NCBI RefSeq assembly: GCF_003952365.1 | Contig: NZ_CP034443.1 | Span: forward strand, 3,279,001 to 3,343,000 | Length of the DNA stretch: 64,000 nucleotides | Source: Mesorhizobium sp. M9A.F.Ca.ET.002.03.1.2 | GTDB taxonomy: Bacteria; Pseudomonadota; Alphaproteobacteria; Rhizobiales; Rhizobiaceae | Reading direction: 5' to 3' | In this document: positions 17,980 to 26,226 of the stretch, piece after piece | How the letters are laid out: the number at the start of each line of letters is the position of its first letter | How positions within the stretch are numbered: position 1 is the stretch's first letter | Made by a program: the position numbers and the translations under genes | Notes under the pieces: model-generated | What the model was told of the DNA's origin: nothing | What the model saw: the letters and a program-made list of their open reading frames with translations, nothing else | Database searches by the model: none

Positions 17980-18765
17980 TCACGACATGATCAGGCCGCC
18001 ATCGACGTTGATGGTCTGGCCGGTGATGTAGGCGGCGTCGTTGCTGGCCAGAAAACTGACCAGGCCGGACACGTCCTCGCCGCTGCCCGCGCGGCCCATC
18101 GGGATATTCTCTACCCATTCGGCCATCAGCTCGCCGGGCTTGTAATCGCCCATCAGTCTGCCCCATGCCGCGTCGTTGTAGGCCCACATGTCGGTGTCGA
18201 TGATGCCGGGGCAGATCGCGTTGACGGTGATCTTCTCTTTCGCCACTTCCTTGGCGAGGCTCTGGGTGATGCCGACGACGCCGAATTTCGAAGCGGCATA
18301 GTGCGGCGTGTAGATGAAGCCCTGCCGCGCCTGGCCGGATGCGGTGTTGATCAGCCTGCCGCCGTCGCCATGCTTGCGGATGCGTGCGATCGCCTCCTGG
18401 CAGCACAGGAACACGCCCTTGGTGTTCACCGCCATCACCTTGTCCCATTCGGCCTCGGTCATCGCCTCGATCCTGGCGATGGTGATGACGCCGGCATTCT
18501 GCACGGAGATGTCGACGCGGCCGAACTGCTGTTCGGCCAGATCGTAGAGGGCGGCGACCTCGTCCTTTTTCGTCACGTCCATGCGCAGCGATGCGACCTT
18601 GGCGCCTTCCGCCTTCAGGCCGGCGGCGACCTCGTCGACGCGCGGATCGATGGCGCTGACGACGACGGCCGCACCTTCCGCCGCGAAGCGCCTGGCCATC
18701 GCCGCACCGATGCCGCCGCTGGCGCCTGTGATGACCGCCGTCTTACCCTGGAATCGCTTCTGCAT
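17980..18765 (-). CDS. Short-chain dehydrogenase, polyol/sugar type
   Basis: 261 residues with a classical SDR fold. The nucleotide-binding glycine motif is TGASGGIGAA near residues 11-20, followed by NAG and the active-site Ser in NTASGQARQGF with Tyr/Lys in YAASKFG. WAYNDAAWG and NVDGGLIMS at the end recall sorbitol/galactitol dehydrogenases. The ATG at 18765 follows a GGAG-containing leader; earlier in-frame sequence belongs to the neighbouring dehydrogenase gene. It is the last gene of the Rbs-type transporter operon, 8 bases after the preceding SDR. The exact polyol is unknown. Confidence 0.85.
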   Translation of the reverse strand: MQKRFQGKTAVITGASGGIGAAMARRFAAEGAAVVVSAIDPRVDEVAAGLKAEGAKVASLRMDVTKKDEVAALYDLAEQQFGRVDISVQNAGVITIARIEAMTEAEWDKVMAVNTKGVFLCCQEAIARIRKHGDGGRLINTASGQARQGFIYTPHYAASKFGVVGITQSLAKEVAKEKITVNAICPGIIDTDMWAYNDAAWGRLMGDYKPGELMAEWVENIPMGRAGSGEDVSGLVSFLASNDAAYITGQTINVDGGLIMS

Positions 18766-18773
18766 TTCTTCTC

Positions 18774-19538
18774 CTACCAGCAGACGAAGCCGCCATCGAC
18801 GATCAGGTCGATGCCGGTGACGAAACTCGAGGCGCGGCTGGCCAGGAATACGGTCGGGCCGACCATTTCCTCCGGCGCCGCCATGCGCCCCATTGGCGTA
18901 TCGCGCTCGAAGATTTTGACCTGGTCGGCGACCTCCGGCCGCTTGTTCATCGGCGTCAGCGTGTAGCCGGGACTGACGACATTGACGCGCAGGCCGCGGT
19001 CGGCCCATTCCATGGCAAGGCTCTTCGACATGTGGATGACGGCGGCCTTCGACGAATTGTAATGCGCCTGAGTCAGGCCGCGATTGACGATCGAGCCCGA
19101 CATCGAGGCGATGTTGATGATCGAGCCCTTGCGCCGCGTCAGCATTGTGCGCGCTTCGGCCTGGCAGGACAGGAACACGCCGCTGACATTGACGTCGTAG
19201 AGCTTCTGCCATTTGTCCATCGACAGCGTCTCGGCCGGCTCGGCTCCGGCAACACCGGCATTGTTGACGGCGACGGTCAGCGGGCCGAGTTCGGTTTCCG
19301 TGCGCTTGATCGCCACTGCCAGATCGGCTTCCGAAGTCACCGTGCCGGTCAGTACCAGTGCCTTGCGGCCGAGCGCCGAGATCCTGTGCGCGGTCTCGTC
19401 CAGTCCACCCTTGGAGGCATGGCCGAAACAGGCGATGTCGGCGCCGGCCTCGGCCAGGCCGATGGCGATTGCTTGCCCGATGCCGCTGCCGGCGCCGGTG
19501 ACGAGGGCAACGTCCCCGTGAAGATCGAATAGTTTCAT
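18774..19538 (-). CDS. Short-chain dehydrogenase, xylitol/arabinitol-dehydrogenase-like
   Basis: 254 residues, classical SDR. Motifs are TGAGSGIGQA (cofactor), NNAG, the catalytic Ser in IASMSGSI, and YNSSKAAV with Tyr and Lys. The C-terminal IDLIVDGGFVCW is typical of polyol-oxidising SDRs. It is placed between the Rbs-type ATPase and another SDR in the same direction, so the operon can oxidise an imported polyol in one or two steps, with an FGGY kinase encoded nearby for phosphorylation of the ketose. The assignment of substrate is open. Confidence 0.85.
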   Translation of the reverse strand: MKLFDLHGDVALVTGAGSGIGQAIAIGLAEAGADIACFGHASKGGLDETAHRISALGRKALVLTGTVTSEADLAVAIKRTETELGPLTVAVNNAGVAGAEPAETLSMDKWQKLYDVNVSGVFLSCQAEARTMLTRRKGSIINIASMSGSIVNRGLTQAHYNSSKAAVIHMSKSLAMEWADRGLRVNVVSPGYTLTPMNKRPEVADQVKIFERDTPMGRMAAPEEMVGPTVFLASRASSFVTGIDLIVDGGFVCW

Positions 19539-19580
19539 CGAAATGTTTCCTGTTGAGCAGCCGGTGCTACCGGGAATGAA

Positions 19581-19606
19581 GGGGCGCCAGTCCTGGCTGG
19601 CGCCCC
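19581..19606. repeat. Strong hairpin between importer ATPase and dehydrogenase genes
   Basis: GGGGCGCCAG (19581-19590) pairs perfectly with CTGGCGCCCC (19597-19606) over a 6-base loop. It lies inside the operon, in the 144-base gap 19539-19682, and has no T-run. It more likely shields the upstream importer mRNA or sets a lower level of the dehydrogenases than fully ends transcription. Confidence 0.65.
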
Positions 19607-19682
19607 GCGCGGTCCGGTGCCTGGGAGGATATCACCTGCTGCGCTTTATTCCGATTCCCCGGTTTTGCTCCGCTAAGCTGCC

Positions 19683-21191
19683 CTAGCTTGTGGCAAGTTC
19701 CATGACGGCGATGTTGCTCGCTTCGCTGCGGTCGAGAATTCCGCGCTGGCGGCCGCGGCTCAGCACCAGCACGCGATGCGACAGGCCGAGCACTTCCTCG
19801 AGGTCGGAACTCACCACCACCACCGCCATGCCGGAGCGGGCGAGGTCGGCGATGACGTCGTAGATCGCGGCGCGGGCGCCGACATCGATGCCGCGTGTCG
19901 GCTCGTCCAGGATGAACACCTTGGGCGGCCGCGAAATCCATTTGGCGATGATCACCTTTTGCTGGTTGCCGCCGGAAAGCTTGCTGATCGCCTGGTTCGG
20001 CCGGCCCTTGACGCCGAGCCTGGAGATGCCGGCCTCGGCGAATTTCTGCACCGCCTTCGGAAACACCCAGCCGTTCGGCGCGACATGGTCGAAATTGCCG
20101 ATCGCCAGATTCTCGCCGATGGTCTGGTCGAGCACCACGCCCTGCGCCTTGCGGTCTTCCGGCACCAGCACGACACCGGCCTTGATCGCCGCAGCCGGGT
20201 TGTTGAGGTGCACCGGCTGGCCTCCGACACGCACCGAGCCGGACGAAATCGGATCGGCGCCGGCGATCGCCCGCACCAGCTCCGTGCGCCCGGCGCCAAT
20301 CAGCCCGGCGATGCCGAGGATTTCGCCGGCCCGCACCGAAAAGCTGACATTCTGGAAACTGCGTTCCGGCGAGGACAGGTTCTCGACCTCGAGCAACGTC
20401 TCGCTGCCCGGCTCCGACAGCGACGGGAACATCCGCTCGACGCTGCGGCCGACCATCTGCTCGACCACCGTGCGCACGGACACGTCGGCGCGCTCGTGCC
20501 GGGCGACGATGCGCCCGTCGCGCATTACCACCACGCGGTCGGCGATCTCTGCGATCTCGTCCAGCCGGTGGCTGATATAGATGAAGGACATGCCCTCCGC
20601 CTTGAGCTTGCGGATCTGCTTGAACAACAGTTCCGTTTCCTCGCCGCCAAGCGCGGCTGTCGGTTCGTCGAAGATCAGAAGCTCGGCATTGAGCGTCAGC
20701 GCCTTGGCGATCTCGACCTGCTGCTGGGCGGCGATGCGCAGCGTGCGCACCTTGCGCTCCGGCGAGACATCGAGGCCGAGCCGCTTCAACTGCGCCGATG
20801 CCCGCGCATTCATGGCCGCGCGGTCGATGCGGCCGCCGCGCATCGGCAGGCGCCCGACATAGACGTTCTCGGCCACCGACAGATCCGGCAGCAGCTTCAG
20901 CTCCTGATGGATCATGCCGACGCCGGCGTCGATGGCCGCGGCGGGAGAGGCGGGGGAATAGAGTTTCCCCCGCCATGTGATGGTGCCGGCATCGGGTTTG
21001 GTCGACCCGGCGATGATGTTCGAAACGGTGGACTTGCCGGCGCCGTTTTCTCCAAGCAGCGCCACGACCTCACCCGGCCGCACCTCGAAACTCGCATCGG
21101 CCAGGACCTGGACCGGCCCATAGCTCTTGCAGAGGCCGCTGACGGAGAGCCCCTGGTGGGGGCTCTCGCTATGGCGAGGATCAGAAAACAT
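19683..21191 (-). CDS. Sugar ABC importer ATP-binding protein, two-domain RbsA-type
   Basis: 502 residues with two ATPase domains. The N-domain has Walker A GENGAGKST and LLIFDEPTAA as Walker B. The C-domain has a degenerate Walker A (GLIGAGRTE), an intact LSGGNQQKVIIAKW signature and FILDEPTRGID. This asymmetric pattern is characteristic of RbsA/MglA/AraG proteins of the CUT2 class, which import monosaccharides or polyols. Its binding protein and permease genes lie immediately upstream on the same strand. Confidence 0.92.
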   Translation of the reverse strand: MFSDPRHSESPHQGLSVSGLCKSYGPVQVLADASFEVRPGEVVALLGENGAGKSTVSNIIAGSTKPDAGTITWRGKLYSPASPAAAIDAGVGMIHQELKLLPDLSVAENVYVGRLPMRGGRIDRAAMNARASAQLKRLGLDVSPERKVRTLRIAAQQQVEIAKALTLNAELLIFDEPTAALGGEETELLFKQIRKLKAEGMSFIYISHRLDEIAEIADRVVVMRDGRIVARHERADVSVRTVVEQMVGRSVERMFPSLSEPGSETLLEVENLSSPERSFQNVSFSVRAGEILGIAGLIGAGRTELVRAIAGADPISSGSVRVGGQPVHLNNPAAAIKAGVVLVPEDRKAQGVVLDQTIGENLAIGNFDHVAPNGWVFPKAVQKFAEAGISRLGVKGRPNQAISKLSGGNQQKVIIAKWISRPPKVFILDEPTRGIDVGARAAIYDVIADLARSGMAVVVVSSDLEEVLGLSHRVLVLSRGRQRGILDRSEASNIAVMELATS

Positions 21192-21225
21192 CGTTCCGCT
21201 CTTCAGTACCTAGGGATGCCAGGTT

Positions 21226-22164
21226 TCAGGGATGCTTGGCGATGAACTGCTCGACATTGTCCTTGGTGGTCAGCGTCGCGTCCTGCAGCTGTTCCGCGGG
21301 GATGGTTTCGCCGGCCACCAGCTTGATCGCCGCATCGACGGCAAGCCGGCCCATGCCTTGTGTCTGCTGCGTCGCGGTCACGTCGAAGACACCGCCCTTC
21401 AGTGCCTTGAGCGCCGCCACGTCGCCGTCGAAGCCGGCAACCCAGACCTTGTGGCCGGGATTGGCGACCTTGACCGCCTGCGCGGCACCGAGCGCCAACG
21501 CGTCGGCCTGGCCGATGACGATCGACACGTCGGGATGCGACTGCAGCAGGTCCTGCGTCAGCTTGAAGCCTTCGTCCTGATGCCAGCCTTCGCTCCACAG
21601 CTCGCCGACCACCTTGATGTCGGGATAGGCGCTCAGCGCTTCGCCACAGCCCTTCGAGCGGTCGACCTCGGGCGTCGTGCCTTTCTGGCCATGGATGATG
21701 ATCAGCTCGCCCTTGCCGCCGGCCTGCTTGGCGATGTAGTCGCACACCGCCTTGGCCGATGCCACGCTGTTGGTGGCGATGAAAGTGTCGCCGGGGGCGC
21801 CGTCGGCGTTGCGGTCGACATTGATGACCGGGATGCCGGCAGCCTTGGCCGTCTTGGTCGGCACGGTAGCGGCGGTGGCACCGGCCGGGATGTAGATCAG
21901 CGCATCGATGTTCTGCGTGATCAGGTCCTGCACCTGGCTGACCTGGGTCGCCGAATCGCCCTTGGCGTCGACGGTGATGATCTCGATGCCCTTTTCCTTG
22001 CCATAGGCTTCGACCGACTGCTTGATCTGGTTGAAGAAGTCGGCCTGCAGATTGGCGACGGCAAGGCCAAGCTTCTTGGCGTCCTTGGCCGAGGCCATGT
22101 CGGACAGCCCGAGCAGCGGAATGATTGCTGCGGCAGCGAGCAGCAATGAGCGTTTGGTCAGCAT
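21226..22164 (-). CDS. Sugar ABC substrate-binding protein (RbsB-type)
   Basis: 312 residues starting at an ATG at 22164 preceded by GGAGGAAAC. The signal peptide LTKRSLLLAAAAIIPLLGLS is followed by a periplasmic binding fold of the peripla_BP_4 type: KKLGLAVANLQADFFNQI, DALIYIPAGA, PVINVDRNADG, and VAGFDGD in the hinge region. CUT2 transporters with such proteins carry pentoses, hexoses, polyols or autoinducer-2. The longer frame reaching 22296 has no signal peptide at its start and is not preferred. Confidence 0.9.
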   Translation of the reverse strand: MLTKRSLLLAAAAIIPLLGLSDMASAKDAKKLGLAVANLQADFFNQIKQSVEAYGKEKGIEIITVDAKGDSATQVSQVQDLITQNIDALIYIPAGATAATVPTKTAKAAGIPVINVDRNADGAPGDTFIATNSVASAKAVCDYIAKQAGGKGELIIIHGQKGTTPEVDRSKGCGEALSAYPDIKVVGELWSEGWHQDEGFKLTQDLLQSHPDVSIVIGQADALALGAAQAVKVANPGHKVWVAGFDGDVAALKALKGGVFDVTATQQTQGMGRLAVDAAIKLVAGETIPAEQLQDATLTTKDNVEQFIAKHP

Positions 22165-22316
22165 GTGTTTCCTCCGTTGATGTTCAATCTGTCCTGCCGG
22201 CGCATCACGGCGCCCCCTTGGCCGAACAACTCCCAGTTTCGGATCAACCGATCCGTTTTCGCCCGGATACCCCAAGCGAATCTCGTTGCGCCCCACCCTT
22301 CATTGCGCCCAACCCT

Positions 22317-23327
22317 TCATTGTGCTCTGCGCCGCCATGTATCGGTGGCCACCGCCAGCGCGATCACGACGCCGATCACCACCTGCTGGATGAAGGGCGA
22401 CACGCCGAGCAGGTTCAGCCCGTTGCGCAGCACGCCGATGATGAGCACGCCGACGGCGGTGCCGCCAATCGAGCCGACGCCGCCCGACAGGCTGGCGCCG
22501 CCGATCACCACCGCCGCGATCGTGTCCAACTCGTAGCCGAAGCCGGAGCTCGGCTGGACGGAATCGAGCCGTGCCGCAAGCACGATGCCGGCGAGCCCGG
22601 CCAGCACGCCACAGATCGCGTAGACCCAGTTGGTCAGCGACTTGACCGGTATGCCGGACAGCCGGGCGACCTCGGCGCTGCCGCCGATCGCGTAGAGGCT
22701 GCGGCCGGTCGCGCGGTAGTTCAGGAAGATAGCGAAGATGATGGCCAGCACGATCATCAAGCCGACGGTGACCGACAGGACGCCGAAATGGCGAATGATC
22801 GACAGGCTGGTGAACCAGTCGGGAAAGCCGATGATCTGCGAGCCGTCGGTGATCATATTGGCGAGGCCGCGCGCCACCGACATCATGGCCAGCGTGGCGA
22901 TGAAGGGCGGCAATTTGGTGACGGTCACGAGCAGGCCTGAAACCAGCCCGCAAAGCCCGGCAACGACAAGCGCCGTGACGATGCCGGCGGACATGCCGAG
23001 ATTGAGATGGTCCGGATGAGCGACGAAGCCCATCACCATGGCGGCGAGCGCCAGCACGGAGCCGACGGACAGGTCGATGCCGCCGATCAGGATGACGAGC
23101 GTCATGCCGATCGCCATGATGCCGAGCACGGTGACCTGGTCGAGCACATTGAGAATGTTGCGGAAGGTCAGGAACGTGTCGGTGGTCAGCGACAGGACAA
23201 GGCACAAAAGCACCAGCCCGATCAGCGGTCCCATGGTCCCGGCGAACAGGGCCGAAAGCTTCGCGCCCGTCGCCGCCTGCGCGCCCGGGCCGGCCTTCAG
23301 CTCCCTTGCATCGTTGCTCACAGCCAC
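22317..23327 (-). CDS. Sugar ABC permease (RbsC-type)
   Basis: 336 residues, hydrophobic, with the CUT2 permease stretches LVILIGGIDLSVGSVLALAAM, GLVSGLLVTVTKLPPFIATL, and the loop ATGRSLYAIGGSAEVARLSGI. It is the first gene of the operon permease - binding protein - ATPase - SDR - SDR. The 422-base gap upstream (23328-23749) separates it from a divergent SorC regulator and holds TGTTCA-type dyads that may be the operator. Confidence 0.92.
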   Translation of the reverse strand: MAVSNDARELKAGPGAQAATGAKLSALFAGTMGPLIGLVLLCLVLSLTTDTFLTFRNILNVLDQVTVLGIMAIGMTLVILIGGIDLSVGSVLALAAMVMGFVAHPDHLNLGMSAGIVTALVVAGLCGLVSGLLVTVTKLPPFIATLAMMSVARGLANMITDGSQIIGFPDWFTSLSIIRHFGVLSVTVGLMIVLAIIFAIFLNYRATGRSLYAIGGSAEVARLSGIPVKSLTNWVYAICGVLAGLAGIVLAARLDSVQPSSGFGYELDTIAAVVIGGASLSGGVGSIGGTAVGVLIIGVLRNGLNLLGVSPFIQQVVIGVVIALAVATDTWRRRAQ

Positions 23328-23372
23328 TTTGCTCCTCCACCAGCAGTCCGGCGATGCGTCGCCGGCTCACTC

Positions 23373-23429
23373 TTGTTCACCAGGCAGCCTCCCCGTGAAC
23401 AATTTATCTTTGATATGCAATTTTGTTCA
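23373..23429. promoter_or_regulatory. Candidate SorC operator between RbsC-type permease and SorC regulator
   Basis: TTGTTCAC (23373-23380) and GTGAACAA (23395-23402) form a perfect dyad whose arms start 22 bases apart, two helical turns. A further TGTTCA lies at 23424-23429. The half-site TGAACAATTT resembles boxes near two other promoters of this window (27596 and 63124-63160). Position in the divergent gap next to a SorC regulator supports a role as its operator; binding itself is inferred. Confidence 0.5.
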
Positions 23430-23749
23430 GCTAAACTGTTCGTCGGAAAATTGTCAAGGCCCGCCGCGTCATTCCACGCCGGTTTGCGCCGCCAGGCGTT
23501 TGCCTTACGGAAGGCACGAAATGCCGCGTTTCAGGTCCGGTTCCCGTCCTGCGAATTCATTTTCGCTGCTTGAGCAGGGCAAAACGGCCAAGACGAAGTA
23601 AATGTTGACCATTTTGGCTTTCATCTCGCGTTGTGGACGATATATCCTGGGCCTGAATCCCGGGGCGCGCAGAACGATTTCGGATCGCTCGGCCGGATGC
23701 GCCATCTGAATGGCCTTGAAGGATCCGAACGACCGCGGAGGGCAAAAAG

Positions 23750-24712
23750 ATGGCGATGACGGAGAATGACAGGGCCTCGCGCTTCCCGGATGCCGAGCTG
23801 AAGGCCCGTGCCGCGTGGCACTATTATGTCGAGGGGCTGACGCAGGAGAGGATTTCCGAAATCCTCGGCATTGGCCGCATCAAGGTGCATCGCATCCTTT
23901 CCGCCGCGCGCGAGGAGGGTGTCGTCCAGTTCCGCATTCGCGACAGCGTCGTCGAATGCATGGTGCTGGAAGAGGCCCTGAAGCAGCGCTTCGGCCTCAG
24001 CCAGGCCGTCGTGGTGCCGTCGGCCGCCGACCGCAGCAACGCGCCGCTGATGATCGGCCATGCAGCGGGCGCTTATCTGGCCGACAATGTGAATGCCGGC
24101 GACGTCATCGCGCTGGGCTGGGGGCGGACGCTGAAATTCGCCATCAACGAATTGCCGCGGCGGCTGATCGCCAGGACGACGGTGGTCTCCATGTTGGGCG
24201 GTCTTACCCACGCCCAGCCGCTCAATCCGACCGAAAGCGCCTGGGAGTTTGCCGAAAAGATCGGTGCGGAATGCTTTCTGCTGCCGGTGCCGGTCTATGC
24301 CGACAGGCCGGAGCAACGCGACGCTTTCATGAGCCAGCGCAGCGTTCAGGACGTCGTCTTCCGCGCGCGCCGGGCAAACATCGCCGTGCTCAGCGTCGGC
24401 TCGTTTTCAAACGACAGTCCGATCGCCAATTACGGCTTCATCAAGCCCAGCGAACTCGAGGAATTGCAGACGGCCGGCGCTGTTGGCGATATCTTATGTC
24501 ATTTCATCGACGCCGAGGGCCGGCTGGTCGACCATGAGGTCAACCGCCGGGTCTGCGCCTATCCTCTGCAGGACCTGTCGGACATCCCGGCCATCATCCT
24601 GGTTTCGGGAGGGCAGGAAAAAGTTGCTATCATGCGGGCGGCGCTCGCCAACACCAGGATATCGGTTCTGATCACCGACGAGGATGCGGCCAAGGGCCTG
24701 CTCAACCGCTAA
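23750..24712 (+). CDS. SorC/DeoR-type sugar-binding transcriptional regulator
   Basis: 320 residues. The N-terminal helix-turn-helix reads AWHYYVEGLTQERISEILG with recognition helix GRIKVHRILSAA near residues 40-50. The larger C-terminal domain is the SorC sugar-phosphate-sensing fold, with GDVIALGWGRTL, VVSMLGGL and LVDHEVNRRVCAYPL. It is divergent from the Rbs-type operon and overlaps the convergent FGGY kinase by 3 bases. The natural effector of the family is a phosphorylated sugar or polyol, which the kinase could supply. ATG at 23750 follows GGAGGGCAAAAAG. Confidence 0.9.
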   Translation: MAMTENDRASRFPDAELKARAAWHYYVEGLTQERISEILGIGRIKVHRILSAAREEGVVQFRIRDSVVECMVLEEALKQRFGLSQAVVVPSAADRSNAPLMIGHAAGAYLADNVNAGDVIALGWGRTLKFAINELPRRLIARTTVVSMLGGLTHAQPLNPTESAWEFAEKIGAECFLLPVPVYADRPEQRDAFMSQRSVQDVVFRARRANIAVLSVGSFSNDSPIANYGFIKPSELEELQTAGAVGDILCHFIDAEGRLVDHEVNRRVCAYPLQDLSDIPAIILVSGGQEKVAIMRAALANTRISVLITDEDAAKGLLNR

Positions 24713-26205
24713 ACCTTGCTTAGCGCCTCAAGGCGGACATGGATGTCGCGCGTCGCCTGATAGAGGTCGCGGTAGATCGCCCTGCGCGCGCGGTAACCGC
24801 AGACCAGCCCGTCGACCGGGTCGACATGCCTGGTGGGCAGCGCGGTCATCGCTTCGGCCGCCGTCTCGGGCGAGGCAAACCATCCTATCGCCGAAGCCGC
24901 CAGCATGGCGGCGCCGAGTGCCGCGGCTTCGTTGACCGGCGAGACGGAGAGCGGCCGCTCGAGCACGCTTGCCATGATCCGCATCAGCAGCGCCGAATTG
25001 GTGCCGCCGCCGGCGGCGATCATCGCCGCCGGCTTGCCGCCGGTCTGAGCTTCCATTGCCTCGCTGGCGATGGCTTGCTCGAAGGCGATGCCTTCCAGCA
25101 CCGCGCGGAAGAGATGCTCCGGTCGGTGGTCGAGGGACAGGCCGACAATGGCGCCGCGCGCAGCACCATCCCAATAGGGGCTCATGACGCCGGCCCAATA
25201 GGGCATGACGAGCAGTCCTTCGCTGCCGGCGGCAACATCCACCGCCGCTTTCTCCAGCGCTGCGGCCGACGGCGAGCCGGTGGTGCGAACGATCCAGTCG
25301 ACCAGCTGCATGCCCGAGCGCAGCACGGTCTCCAGCATGAACCCCGAGCCGGTCGGCGAGACCAGTGTTCGAAACGCGTCCGACGTTTTGACCTTGCCAG
25401 AGTAGCAGCCGCTGACGACGCCCGAGCCAAGCGAAAGATAGCTCTTGCCTTCGCCATGGACGCCCATGCCAAGGCCCATCGCCTGGCCGTCGCCGGCGCC
25501 GGCGACGACAGGCGTGCCGGCCTTCAGGCCGGTCAGCCGGGCCGCGCTTTCGACAAGTCCGCCGCAGATCGCGCCCGGCGCGACCAATTCCGGCAACTGC
25601 TCCGGTCGCAGCCCCGCGGCCGCAACGAGCTCAGGGTGCCAAGTGCCATTCTTGACGTCGAGCAGCCCGAGCGGATCCGCACTGGCCGTGCTGGTGACCA
25701 GACGTCCGGTCAGCCGGTGGACGAGGAAGCCATGCACGTCGACGAGTGCGGCGGCGTCGGCGAGCGCTTGCGGCTGGTGTTCGGCAAGCCAGCGAGCAGC
25801 ATAGAGCGCCGGCGTCGGGTCCGGCGGCTTGCCGCTCCAGTCGCGGATCGCCGCGCGGCCGAGTTCGGCCGACAGCCTGATGACTTGCGGACGGGCGCGC
25901 TCGTCCAGCCACAGGATCGCCGGAATAAGCGGCCTGCCGGCATGATCGATCAGCGTGAAGGTCTCGCGCTGGTGGGCAATGGAAATCGCCGCCACGCGCG
26001 AAGCGCCAACCGCCTCAGTGACTTGGCTCAGCGCGCCAAGCAGTGCCGTCCACCAATGTTCGGCATCCTGCTCGAAATGGCCGGGTCTGGGATTGGCGAG
26101 CGGATAGGGCTCGCGCGCCTGGAACAGCTCCTCGCCGTCACGCGTGAAGGCAATTGCCTTCACGGCTGTCGTCGAGGCGTCGATCCCGATTACGACATCG
26201 TCCAT
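24709..26205 (-). CDS. FGGY-family carbohydrate kinase
   Basis: 498 residues with the FGGY fold. N-terminal IGIDASTTAVKAIAF is the phosphate-1 loop, ISIAHQRETF and ILWLDERARP match the family's sugar-binding stretch, and AAGGGTNSALLMRIMASVL is the C-terminal adenosine motif. Family members phosphorylate xylulose, ribulose, glycerol, erythritol, fuculose and others, and sequence alone does not choose. It follows the SAF-domain oxidoreductase by 21 bases on the same strand. The two likely act together on the compound taken up by the Rbs-type importer. Confidence 0.9.
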   Translation of the reverse strand: MDDVVIGIDASTTAVKAIAFTRDGEELFQAREPYPLANPRPGHFEQDAEHWWTALLGALSQVTEAVGASRVAAISIAHQRETFTLIDHAGRPLIPAILWLDERARPQVIRLSAELGRAAIRDWSGKPPDPTPALYAARWLAEHQPQALADAAALVDVHGFLVHRLTGRLVTSTASADPLGLLDVKNGTWHPELVAAAGLRPEQLPELVAPGAICGGLVESAARLTGLKAGTPVVAGAGDGQAMGLGMGVHGEGKSYLSLGSGVVSGCYSGKVKTSDAFRTLVSPTGSGFMLETVLRSGMQLVDWIVRTTGSPSAAALEKAAVDVAAGSEGLLVMPYWAGVMSPYWDGAARGAIVGLSLDHRPEHLFRAVLEGIAFEQAIASEAMEAQTGGKPAAMIAAGGGTNSALLMRIMASVLERPLSVSPVNEAAALGAAMLAASAIGWFASPETAAEAMTALPTRHVDPVDGLVCGYRARRAIYRDLYQATRDIHVRLEALSKV

Positions 26206-26226
26206 CAGGCGGGGATCCGGTGGAGA

